Shown here: positions 9,285 to 16,756 of the stretch, in pieces
Numbering within the stretch: the stretch's first letter is position 1
Layout of the letters: each line of letters begins with the position of its first letter
Assembly: GCA_964645285.1 (NCBI GenBank)
Contig: CAZYDR010000005.1
Coordinates: forward strand, 1 to 62,590
From: JAYZAP01 sp964645285
GTDB taxonomy: Bacteria; Pseudomonadota; Alphaproteobacteria; JAAXGF01
Direction: 5' to 3'
Length of the DNA stretch: 62,590 nucleotides
The notes under the pieces: model-generated
Told to the model about the DNA's origin: nothing
Databases searched by the model: none
Seen by the model: the letters and a program-made list of their open reading frames with translations, nothing else
Position numbers and translations under genes: made by a program

Positions 9285-10268
9285 TCAATTCATCGGCTCA
9301 CGATTGGGATGGCGCAGGCGTGGATTGCTCAGCACCGAAATAATGTCGGCGATGAGAAATAGGAGAATATAGATCGCCGCGAAGATCATGCCGCAAGCCT
9401 GGACCACGGGCAGGTCGCGCCGCACCACGGACTCGACCATATAGCTACCCATACCGCGATAGGAGAACAGCGTCTCGATAATCACCACCCCGACAATCAG
9501 GTGGGCGGTGACCATGAGCGTCACGTTGATGATTGGCGCGACCGCGTTGGGTAGGGCATGGTGCAGAACAATCCGCCACGGCGACATGCCCTTGAGATGG
9601 GCCATCTCGATATAGTCGTCGCCCAGTACGTTGAGGATGCTGGCCCGGGTTAGCCGCATGATCGGAGCCAACGATATCAGGGTCAGAACGAGAACTGGCA
9701 GAGCCAGGCCATGGAGCCGGTCGGGCCAGGAAATATCCCGAACCCAGGCGGTGTGAGCGGGAAATATCCGAAATGTGACGACGAACAGAAAGGCCAGGAA
9801 ATAGGCCAGCACGAAGTCGGGTACCGAGAACAGAACCAGGGTTCCCAGGGTGGTTGTACGGTCGAAGACGGTACCCTTCCTGGCCGCCGCCCAGGTACCC
9901 AGCGCAAGACCGAGCGGCACCGCGAAAAGCGCCGTCAGCGCCGCCAACAACATGGAGTTGTAGAACCGCGGTTCAATAATCTCCCACACCGGCCGCCACC
10001 ATATCCACGACCGTCCGAAGTCGAGAACCAGGGCGTTGGCCATCCATTCGAAGTAACGCACATAGGCGGGACGATTGAGGCCAAACGCCTCGCGGATTTC
10101 GGCCAGTCGCGCCGCCGTGCGGCCACGCCCGAGGACGGCGTCGGCGAAATCGCCGGGCAGAAATTCAAGAATCCAGAACAGCATGGACGACAGCACGATC
10201 AACGCGACCACCGAGATAGCCACCCGGGTGAGAATCAATTTCGCCATCGGGTGGAGACGAACAATCAT
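9285..10268 (-). CDS. orphan peptide-type ABC transporter permease (DppB family)
   Basis: 327 aa inner-membrane protein with an N-terminal TM helix (LILTRVAISVVALIVLSSML), a short periplasmic domain with the FLPGDFAD/GLNRPAYVRYFEW pattern typical of DppB/OppB, and at least five more TM segments. The EAA loop reads DDYIEMAHLKGMSPWRIVLHH. Such permeases pair with a DppC partner, ATPases and a binding protein, but none of these is adjacent. It lies between the MerR-ATPase gene and the aminotransferase, all on the minus strand. Start is ATG 10268; ATG 10247 (MAKLIL) is possible. Confidence 0.85.
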   Translation of the reverse strand: MIVRLHPMAKLILTRVAISVVALIVLSSMLFWILEFLPGDFADAVLGRGRTAARLAEIREAFGLNRPAYVRYFEWMANALVLDFGRSWIWWRPVWEIIEPRFYNSMLLAALTALFAVPLGLALGTWAAARKGTVFDRTTTLGTLVLFSVPDFVLAYFLAFLFVVTFRIFPAHTAWVRDISWPDRLHGLALPVLVLTLISLAPIMRLTRASILNVLGDDYIEMAHLKGMSPWRIVLHHALPNAVAPIINVTLMVTAHLIVGVVIIETLFSYRGMGSYMVESVVRRDLPVVQACGMIFAAIYILLFLIADIISVLSNPRLRHPNREPMN

Positions 10269-10351
10269 GGCGCGCCGGCGCGGACGTCAGGTTGCGGGGC
10301 TCGGCCAGGCAAAGCCGGCCGGCCCAACACCGGGATGCGCGGCAAGCCGCT

Positions 10352-11386
10352 TCATGCCTGCTCGGGTCGCCAGGAAATCAGGCCCTCGGTTCGCGCCCGC
10401 ACCTCGGGCGAGGCCAGGCATGTGGCAACCGACTCATAGCCCGGCGATCCCGGATAAGGCGCAACCAGGGTCGGCGGACTGTGGTTGGCGGGGCACAGGA
10501 TGATGGTCTCGTCGGGCTCCACGGCGTCGAGATCCAGGATGGCGCAAGAGCGCGTCATCATCATGATCGGCCGCGCGCGCCGTGCATGGTGACGCAGGTG
10601 GGCAATCAGCGCTTCCTGGGTGGCGTGATCCAGTCCCTGTTCCACCATGTCGACAACCAGGACCTCGGCTTCTTCCGATTCAAGGGCCACAAGAAGCGCG
10701 ATCAGGGCCGGCGACTCGGTCGCGCCGTCCTCCACAAGCCATGCGACGATCTGCTCCACTCGGGACTTCAACGCCGGGTTACTGTCCATTCGCGCGCGCG
10801 CCGCCGCGCCATCCCCGTCCAACCGTTCCAGACCAATGTAGGCGGCGTCCGACAGAACCTCGGCAATTTTCATGGACAGTACCGTCTTACCGCAGCCGAG
10901 CGGGCCGAGGATGTAGGTGAGCGGGTAAATGTCCGGGAGTTCGAACCGTTCGCCGCCCCACGGCCAAGGCAAATCGAAGGCGACGCTGATCTCACCTTTC
11001 GAACGCACCATTCGTGCAAGCGCGCCAACGTCCGGCGCCTGCCCCTGGGCGAGGTCGGTGCGAAGCGCGCGAACCTTCTCAACGGTCTCGCCGAGTTGGC
11101 GGGCCTGGCCTTCAAGCGTCGCCTGATGGGCCGCCAGAGCCGGCTCAAGGGACTGGGGATCACCGTCCAGGACCCGCGCCACCTGGGCGAGACTTAGGCC
11201 CAGGGCGCGCAGGTCGACGATCTCGGCGGCGCGCGCCATCTCGGCGGGGCCATAGGTCCGCCATCCGGCGGTGGTGCGGACCGGTGCGATCAGGCCACGC
11301 TGTTCGTAAAGGCGCAGGGCCTTGGCGGAAATACCAAGCCGCCTGGCGGCCTCGGCGGGGTTCAGGAACTGTGCGGAAGAACTCAC
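10352..11386 (-). CDS. MerR-family regulator fused to a P-loop ATPase domain
   Basis: 344 aa. Residues about 9-75 form a MerR winged helix (AEAARRLGISAKALRLYEQR, then GWRTYG), followed by a coiled-coil helix (about 85-115). Instead of a short metal- or drug-sensing tail it carries about 210 residues with Walker A GPLGCGKT (about 160-167), Walker B-like VLVVDMVEQ (about 240) and MMMTRSCAILDLD, which looks like the sensor strand of an ABC/RecA-like ATPase. GTG 11386 is preceded by GAGGTG. It probably regulates its own promoter, which has a MerR-type architecture, and the genes downstream. An ATP- or complex-gated regulator is inferred; no effector can be assigned. Confidence 0.82.
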   Translation of the reverse strand: MSSSAQFLNPAEAARRLGISAKALRLYEQRGLIAPVRTTAGWRTYGPAEMARAAEIVDLRALGLSLAQVARVLDGDPQSLEPALAAHQATLEGQARQLGETVEKVRALRTDLAQGQAPDVGALARMVRSKGEISVAFDLPWPWGGERFELPDIYPLTYILGPLGCGKTVLSMKIAEVLSDAAYIGLERLDGDGAAARARMDSNPALKSRVEQIVAWLVEDGATESPALIALLVALESEEAEVLVVDMVEQGLDHATQEALIAHLRHHARRARPIMMMTRSCAILDLDAVEPDETIILCPANHSPPTLVAPYPGSPGYESVATCLASPEVRARTEGLISWRPEQA

Positions 11387-11417
11387 GATTCACCTCATTG
11401 TTTGTCTAACCGCAGTC

Positions 11418-11448
11418 CTTATGAGGGCGGCCCCAGGGGCCGGGTCAA
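11418..11448 (-). promoter_or_regulatory. MerR-type promoter with 19-bp spacer and perfect dyad operator
   Basis: On the minus strand, TTGACC (11448-11443) and CATAAG (11423-11418) are separated by exactly 19 bp, the over-long spacing typical of MerR-activated promoters. The spacer contains the perfect palindrome CGGCCCCAGGGGCCG (11428-11442, 7-bp arms around one base). It lies 32 bases upstream of the GTG of the MerR-ATPase gene, so autoregulation is expected. Confidence 0.75.
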
Positions 11449-11514
11449 GCGCGAATTCACTGTACTCGACTTTATCTATCCATGCCTGCATAGCCATGCC
11501 TGTGTGGCGGCGCC

Positions 11515-12729
11515 CTATCCCATGGCGGCGCGCAAGCCCTCGTCGATCTTGTCGAGAAACTGCTGGGTCGTCATCCAGCCCTGGTCGGGGCCGATGAGCA
11601 GCGCCAGGTCCTTGGTCATGAAGCCGGCTTCCACCGTATCAACGCAGACCTGTTCGAGGGTGGCGGCGAAGGTTGCCAGAGCCGCGTTGCCGTCGAGCTT
11701 GGCGCGATGGGCGCAGCAGCCGCTCCAGGCGAAGATCGAGGCGATCGGGTTGGTCGATGTTTCGTTGCCCTTCTGGTGCTCGCGGTAGTGGCGGGTCACC
11801 GTGCCGTGGGCAGCTTCGGATTCGACGGTCTGGCCATCGGGCGTCATCAGCACCGACTTCATCATGCCGAGGGAGCCGAAGCCCTGGGCAACGATGTCGG
11901 ACTGGACGTCGCCGTCATAGTTTTTGCAGGCCCACACGAAACCGCCCGACCACTTGAGGGCGCAGGCCACCATGTCGTCGATCAGGCGATGCTCGTAGGT
12001 GATGTTGGCGGCCTTGAACTTGGCGGCGAACTCGGCCTCGAAGACCTCTTCGAACAAATCCTTGAAACGCCCATCATAGGCCTTGAGGATAGTGTTCTTG
12101 GTCGACAAGTAGACCGGCCATTCACGGTCCAGGCCGTAGATGAGACAGGCGCGGGCAAAACCGCGGATCGATTCGTCGAGGTTGTACATGGAGAGGGCAA
12201 CGCCCGGCGCCTCGAACTCGAAAACCTCGCGCTCGATGGCCTCGCCGCCGTCGGCCGGGTCGAAGCGCAGCATCAGGGTGCCGGCACCGGGGACCAGGAA
12301 GTCGGTGGCCCGGTACTGATCGCCGAAAGCGTGGCGGCCGATGACGATGGGTTGGGTCCAGCCCGGCACCAGGCGCGGCACGTTGTTGCAGATGATCGGC
12401 TCGCGGAACACGGTGCCGCCAAGAATGTTACGGATGGTGCCGTTGGGCGAGCGCCACATCTGTTTGAGACTGAATTCCTCGACCCGTGCCTCGTCCGGCG
12501 TGATGGTGGCGCATTTGACACCGACGCCATGCTGCTTGATGGCATTGGCGGCGTCGATGGTGACCTGATCATCGGTCGCGTCGCGGGCTTCTATTCCAAG
12601 GTCGAAATAGACCAGATCAACGTCGAGATAGGGCAGAATCAGCTTGTCCTTGATAAACGCCCAGATGATGCGGGTCATTTCGTCGCCGTCGAGTTCGACG
12701 ACAGAGTTATCGACCTTGATTTTGGCCAT
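11515..12729 (-). CDS. icd: NADP-dependent isocitrate dehydrogenase
   Basis: 404 aa enzyme of the eukaryote-like homodimeric IDH subfamily. It oxidatively decarboxylates isocitrate to 2-oxoglutarate with NADP+ in the TCA cycle. Diagnostic segments are VVELDGDEMTRIIW at the N-terminus, the substrate loop SPNGTIRN, the phosphate/NADP region EAAHGTVTRHYREHQKG, and the metal-binding Asp residues in DDMVACALK and YDGDVQSDIVAQG. ATG 12729 (MAKIKV) fits family length; an upstream in-frame start would add 14 unrelated residues. The 193-base leader holds four hairpins. Confidence 0.97.
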   Translation of the reverse strand: MAKIKVDNSVVELDGDEMTRIIWAFIKDKLILPYLDVDLVYFDLGIEARDATDDQVTIDAANAIKQHGVGVKCATITPDEARVEEFSLKQMWRSPNGTIRNILGGTVFREPIICNNVPRLVPGWTQPIVIGRHAFGDQYRATDFLVPGAGTLMLRFDPADGGEAIEREVFEFEAPGVALSMYNLDESIRGFARACLIYGLDREWPVYLSTKNTILKAYDGRFKDLFEEVFEAEFAAKFKAANITYEHRLIDDMVACALKWSGGFVWACKNYDGDVQSDIVAQGFGSLGMMKSVLMTPDGQTVESEAAHGTVTRHYREHQKGNETSTNPIASIFAWSGCCAHRAKLDGNAALATFAATLEQVCVDTVEAGFMTKDLALLIGPDQGWMTTQQFLDKIDEGLRAAMG

Positions 12730-12801
12730 GGTGTCCTCATGTTGAATGAATGCGCGACGGCAAGATATCACTGGCGCGCGCAGGTTGGTAGACCCGCTTT
12801 A

Positions 12802-12912
12802 GCGAAGTTCGCACGAGTGAAGTCGAGTGGACTTCGCAAGCCCGCGAACGCGGGCCGCCGACCGTTCGGCGGGAGCCTGCGTGACGATTGAGCGCCAGTC
12901 ACCAAGGGTGAC
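12802..12912. repeat. cluster of four inverted repeats between the LOG gene and icd
   Basis: Four adjacent perfect or near-perfect stems: GCGAAGT 12802-12808 with ACTTCGC 12831-12837 (the first arm is itself inside GCGAAGTTCGC); CCCGCG 12841-12846 with CGCGGG 12849-12854; CCGCCGA 12855-12861 with TCGGCGG 12866-12872; GTCACC 12898-12903 with GGTGAC 12907-12912. The block lies after the LOG stop and before icd on the minus strand. It may end the LOG transcript, structure the icd leader, or be a REP-like mosaic repeat. No T-tract supports a plain terminator. Confidence 0.65.
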
Positions 12913-12922
12913 CGAAAACCCG

Positions 12923-13507
12923 CTAGATCAGTTCGTCCTGGGCTGGCGTTGCTGGTGGCGGCGCCTTGGCAAGGACGTCGAAAACCTCGTCCACGCTATC
13001 GACGAACTGGTAGAGCCGACGCACCGAACCGTTGGCGAAATCGCCGGTAATGACGTGCTCGAGCAAGTCCTCCAGCGGCTTCCAGTAGCCGGTGCTGTCG
13101 ATCAGCACGATGGGCTTGTCGTGGAGGCCGAGTTGGCGCCAGGTGATGATCTCGAAGGTCTCGTCGAGCGTGCCGAGACCGCCAGGCAACACGGCGAAGG
13201 CGTCGGCCAGTTCAAACATCTTGTGCTTGCGTTCGTGCATGTTGTCGACGATCAAGAGTTCGGTGACCTGCTGGTGGCCGATCTCGCGCTCTTCGATATG
13301 GCCGGGGATGATGCCCGTAACCTGGCCGCCGGCAGCCAGCACGGCGTCGGCCAGAACGCCCATGAGGCCGACCCGGCCGCCGCCGAACACCAGGCGCACA
13401 CCGTGTTCGGCCATGAGTCGGCCAAGCCGCTCGGCAGCAGCCCGGTGGGCGGGGTCCGTACCGGTGCTTGAGCCGCAGTAGACGCAGAGGGAAGTGAGCG
13501 CGATCAT
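12923..13507 (-). CDS. LOG-family nucleotide 5'-monophosphate phosphoribohydrolase
   Basis: 194 aa Rossmann-fold protein of the LOG / TIGR00730 family. It starts with VYCGSSTGT and contains GGGRVGLMG and the diagnostic PGGLGTLDE (PGGxGTxxE), preceded by MHERKHKMF. Family members release nucleobases from (cytokinin) riboside monophosphates; in bacteria a nucleotide-salvage or housekeeping role is likely. ATG 13507 has a GGAGA about 9 bases upstream and matches family length. Its start overlaps the possible start of the divergent neighbour (shared CATG at 13505-13508). Confidence 0.9.
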   Translation of the reverse strand: MIALTSLCVYCGSSTGTDPAHRAAAERLGRLMAEHGVRLVFGGGRVGLMGVLADAVLAAGGQVTGIIPGHIEEREIGHQQVTELLIVDNMHERKHKMFELADAFAVLPGGLGTLDETFEIITWRQLGLHDKPIVLIDSTGYWKPLEDLLEHVITGDFANGSVRRLYQFVDSVDEVFDVLAKAPPPATPAQDELI

Positions 13508-13895
13508 GAAAAGAATTCTCCAGGTTACCCTGATTATATTGTGTGGCACGGAGGTGATGTACAGTCCCCTCCACGGCGGCGCTCGCGGCGGCGAAGTCGA
13601 TGTGGTGCGGGTCGAGGTGACGCGAACCGCACCCGGCGTCTACAGCTTCCGGGTGACGCTACGCCACGATGACGCCGGCTGGGACCACTATGCCGACCGC
13701 TGGGAGGTGCGCGACGCCCAGGGCACGGTGCTGGGAACCCGCGTCCTGGCTCATCCCCATGTTGACGAACAGCCTTTCACCCGCGGTCTCTCCGGCGTGA
13801 CCATTCCCTATGGCCTCGGTCAGGTAACCATCGCCGCCCACGATAGCGTCCATGGTGACGGCGGCATCGAGATGACGGTGGACCTGGCCGAGTAG
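13506..13895 (+). CDS. small conserved exported protein of unknown function
   Basis: 129 aa from ATG 13506. The first residues (MKRILQVTLIILCGT) are a weak signal peptide or membrane anchor. The remainder is a compact all-beta domain: VDVVRVEVTRTAPGVYSF, GWDHYADRWEVRD, HPHVDEQPFTRGLSGV and AHDSVHGDGG. From memory this His-rich pattern recurs in small conserved proteobacterial proteins without an assigned function. A GGAGG at 13550-13554 sits only 2 bases before an in-frame ATG 13557, so a shorter, unexported form is possible. It is divergent from the LOG gene and convergent with the cytochrome gene. Confidence 0.7.
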   Translation: MKRILQVTLIILCGTEVMYSPLHGGARGGEVDVVRVEVTRTAPGVYSFRVTLRHDDAGWDHYADRWEVRDAQGTVLGTRVLAHPHVDEQPFTRGLSGVTIPYGLGQVTIAAHDSVHGDGGIEMTVDLAE

Positions 13896-13901
13896 CCTGA
13901 A

Positions 13902-14765
13902 TCAGTCGGCCTTCTTCGCCGGCAGAGCATTATCGATGGTCAGTAGGCTTGCGACGTACTCGGCGATGGCCGCCAGATCGTCAGCGCTGAGGTATTTGTA
14001 GCCCTGCTCGATGGCTTCTTCCATAGCCCCCTGGACGTTATCAAAATCCGGCTTGTAGCCGGTCTTGAGCAGGCCGGCGATGTCGGCCACTCTCCAGTCG
14101 CCGATACCGGTGGCGACGTGAGGCGTAATATTGGGCACGCGCCGGCCGTCGGGCCCGTCAGTGGTGCCGGCGTACCAATTCTCGGCGTCCGTGCCGCCGA
14201 GACCGTCACGCGGCGTATGGCACTCACCGCAATGAGCCACGGCGTTGGCCAGATAGGCGCCCCGATTCCACGTCTCGGTCTGATCGGGATCGACCTTGAA
14301 CGGGCCAGGCTCGAAATACATCGCCTCCCACAGCCCGACCATGAAACGCCAACCGAACGGCGGCGTCAGATCGTGGGGCCGGTTGGCGCGGCGCACCGGC
14401 CGTACCGTGTCGAGATAGGCCTTGAGGTCGGCCAGGTCGGCCGTGGTCATGGCCGCAAACGAGGTGTAGGGGAAAGCCGGAAAATAGTGCGAGCCGTCGG
14501 GCCCGACGCCCTTGGTCATGGCGTTGACGAAATCCGAGCCCGACCAGCCGCCGATGCCGGTCTCCGGATCAGGCGTGATGTTGGGGCTGTAGAATACGCC
14601 GAACGGGGTCTCCAGCGCCCGGCCGCCGGCAAGAAATCCATCGGCCCGCGACACGGTATGGCACGCACAGCCACCGGCGGCGCGCAGCAGGTATTCGCCT
14701 CGCGCCGCCGCTTCGCTGGCCCAAGCGCTACCGGCGCTGGCCCACAGAACACCGGCCCACAGCAA
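13902..14765 (-). CDS. diheme c-type cytochrome
   Basis: About 287 aa periplasmic cytochrome with two haem domains. The second site is canonical (HCGECHTPRD), but the first reads GGCACHTV, a CxCH instead of CxxCH. Conserved family segments are present: FGVFYSPNITPD, GIGGWSGSDFVNAM, GSHYFPAFPYTSF, and PNITP again before the second domain. Relatives feed electrons from periplasmic dehydrogenases. TTG 14765 is the first usual start codon, but it leaves a signal peptide without charged residues; an AAGGAG-preceded ATA at 14798 would restore a normal one (SRVAVVLPVCLLWAG). It lies directly downstream of the cytochrome c' gene. Confidence 0.85.
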   Translation of the reverse strand: MLWAGVLWASAGSAWASEAAARGEYLLRAAGGCACHTVSRADGFLAGGRALETPFGVFYSPNITPDPETGIGGWSGSDFVNAMTKGVGPDGSHYFPAFPYTSFAAMTTADLADLKAYLDTVRPVRRANRPHDLTPPFGWRFMVGLWEAMYFEPGPFKVDPDQTETWNRGAYLANAVAHCGECHTPRDGLGGTDAENWYAGTTDGPDGRRVPNITPHVATGIGDWRVADIAGLLKTGYKPDFDNVQGAMEEAIEQGYKYLSADDLAAIAEYVASLLTIDNALPAKKAD

Positions 14766-14801
14766 GCAGACAGGGAGAACGACTGCGACCCTTGATATGA
14801 T

Positions 14802-15269
14802 CTACTCCTTTGGTTTGCGGAATGGCTTGTGGCAGCCGCCGCAGGCATTTCCAAGATTGCCCATGGCGGCGCCCACGGCGGCCATATTGCCGCTGTCCGC
14901 AGCCTCGACCAGAGCACCGGTCGCCACCTGAAACGCCTTGATGGCCTTCTCGAACTCCGCCCAGTTGTCCCATATCTTCGCCATGGCGCGGGTCTCACCG
15001 GCGCCACTCCCGGCGGGAAAGATGTCGGCTGCCATCATACTCGTCGCCTGCAGGGCGCGGGCGTGATTGGCCACATGGCCGGTAAACGAGACCTCGCCCT
15101 TCAGGACGGCGCCGATGGAGCCCATATGGGCGCCCACCGCACTCATGACCTTCTGGCGATATTTGATGACATTGGCCGCATCATCGGCGGCAACCGCCGG
15201 GGCGCCCAAGACGCCCATGGCGAGCAAGCCGAACATAACAGCGGGAAACAATCCTCGAAATTTACCCAT
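14802..15269 (-). CDS. cytochrome c' (class II c-type cytochrome)
   Basis: 155 aa with a signal peptide (MGKFRGLFPAVMFGLLAMGV..APAVA, cleavage near AVAADD) and a four-helix domain that ends with the C-terminal haem motif CGGCHKPFR, as in class II cytochromes c'. These periplasmic proteins bind NO and CO or act in small electron-transfer steps. ATG 15269 was chosen because it starts the signal peptide; ATG 15290 is an alternative. The stop TAG abuts the diheme cytochrome gene, so the two are probably co-transcribed. Confidence 0.9.
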   Translation of the reverse strand: MGKFRGLFPAVMFGLLAMGVLGAPAVAADDAANVIKYRQKVMSAVGAHMGSIGAVLKGEVSFTGHVANHARALQATSMMAADIFPAGSGAGETRAMAKIWDNWAEFEKAIKAFQVATGALVEAADSGNMAAVGAAMGNLGNACGGCHKPFRKPKE

Positions 15270-15442
15270 GGTCCTGAACCTCATGTCCATTTGTTTGCCT
15301 ACCCCCATCGGCCCGAAGTGTTCCCAAGCGGGCGCGCCACGTCAAGCCGACGACAAGGGCCGCCGTGCGGAAAGATGCACGGCCAAGCGAAGAATGATAT
15401 AGGTTCCGTCATCCTGTTAGGCTTGTAACCGAGTGGTTGCCT

Positions 15443-16453
15443 GTGAAATTCAATATCGCCGCTATTGTCGTTCTCATCGTGGCTATCATCGCCTTCCTGG
15501 CATGGAATGCTTCCCGTCAGGACGGGGAAGACACGTCCGCGGCGGTGGTAAGCAGCGACACGCAGGCCACAAGCGAAACTGGCGCTACCGAGTCGGCGCA
15601 GAGCCAAGCGCCCGACGCCGCCATCCCGCCAAGCTTCGACATTGTCCGTATCAGCCCCGAGGGCGATGCGGTCATCGCCGGCCGCGCCGAGCCCGGCGCC
15701 GAGGTCCAGGTATTGGAGGGTGATACGGTCATCGCCGAGGCCACGGCCGATGCCCGGGGCGAATGGGCGGTGGTCCCCGAAGAACCCATCGCGCCCGGCT
15801 CGCGGGAGCTTTCCCTGACCGAGCACACGGTCTACGGCGAGACCATCCAATCTGAGTCCGTGGTGGTCCTCGCCGTCCCCGAGCGCCAATCCAACGACGA
15901 TGATGATGGCGGCGAGGACGCCCTGGCGGTCCTCATTATCAAAGATGAACTGGGCGCCAGTAAAATCCTGCAGGCGCCGGAGACCGGCGTCGGACTGGCC
16001 GGCGATCAGGGCCTGACCCTTGATTCCATCGAGTACGACGACGGTGGGCGGTTTGCCCTTGGCGGCCGGGTAGGCCCGGGCCGGCCGGTCATGGTCTACC
16101 TCCACAACACCTTTATCGGCAGTGCCCGAGGCGGCAACGACGGCCTATGGCATATGGCGCCGGACGGTGTGGTCGACCCCGGTCTGTACAGCCTGCGGGT
16201 CGATCTGGTCGACGAGGACGGCGTCGTCCTGGCCCGCATCGAGACACCTTTTGCCCGCGCCGATTTTACCCTGCCCACGGGCCGTGATTCGGTGGTCGTG
16301 GTGCAGCCAGGCAACAGCCTGTGGCGGATCGCCCGCCGAAGTTACGGCGACGGCGTTCAGTATGTGACGATTTTCGAGGCCAACCGGGATCAGATCGGTG
16401 ATCCCGATCTGATCTATCCGGGCCAGATATTCCTGCTGCCGTCGGCCAATTGA
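15443..16453 (+). CDS. membrane-anchored LysM domain protein
   Basis: 336 aa from GTG 15443. An N-terminal membrane anchor (FNIAAIVVLIVAIIAFLAW) is followed by an acidic low-complexity linker (about 25-60), two Ig-like/beta segments (DAVIAGRAEPGAEVQVLEGD; FALGGRVGPGRPVMVYL) and a C-terminal LysM (VVVVQPGNSLWRIARRSYG to YPGQIFLLP), which binds peptidoglycan. The arrangement fits a periplasm-facing envelope protein. It is divergent from the cytochrome c' gene across about 170 bases, and its stop nearly abuts the converging small ORFs. Confidence 0.88.
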   Translation: MKFNIAAIVVLIVAIIAFLAWNASRQDGEDTSAAVVSSDTQATSETGATESAQSQAPDAAIPPSFDIVRISPEGDAVIAGRAEPGAEVQVLEGDTVIAEATADARGEWAVVPEEPIAPGSRELSLTEHTVYGETIQSESVVVLAVPERQSNDDDDGGEDALAVLIIKDELGASKILQAPETGVGLAGDQGLTLDSIEYDDGGRFALGGRVGPGRPVMVYLHNTFIGSARGGNDGLWHMAPDGVVDPGLYSLRVDLVDEDGVVLARIETPFARADFTLPTGRDSVVVVQPGNSLWRIARRSYGDGVQYVTIFEANRDQIGDPDLIYPGQIFLLPSAN

Positions 16454-16456
16454 CCG

Positions 16457-16744
16457 CTAGGCGGCTTCTTCGGCGTTTGCGAATTCGGCGATGAGATCGA
16501 GGTAGGGTACGGCGTTCAAGACCAGCAACGCAAGATTGGTCACCACCGAGTTGATGCTGCCGATCGGTGTGCGCGGCATGGGAATTTCGTTCTCAAGAAC
16601 GATCGTCTGTCCCTTGACCACCTTGAGTAGGCCTTCCGTATAGCCATCAAGGGTATCGACCACCGCCAGCAGATCACCACGGGCCTGGGCGTCCTCGGCC
16701 GAGTAGGGTAATTCAGCTAACTTACTTCGCAGAAACATGCGCAT
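16457..16744 (-). CDS. small protein of unknown function (second half of a possibly split gene)
   Basis: 95 aa from ATG 16744, with GAGGG four bases upstream. It is predicted mostly helical with a hydrophobic stretch near the C-terminus (SVVTNLALLVLNAVPYLDL) and no motif I recognise. It is in the same frame as the next ORF upstream: that one ends at TAG 16759-16757 and only four codons (IEGG) separate the stop from this start. It may therefore be the C-terminal part of one about 160-residue protein. Confidence 0.5.
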   Translation of the reverse strand: MRMFLRSKLAELPYSAEDAQARGDLLAVVDTLDGYTEGLLKVVKGQTIVLENEIPMPRTPIGSINSVVTNLALLVLNAVPYLDLIAEFANAEEAA

Positions 16745-16756
16745 ACCGCCCTCAAT

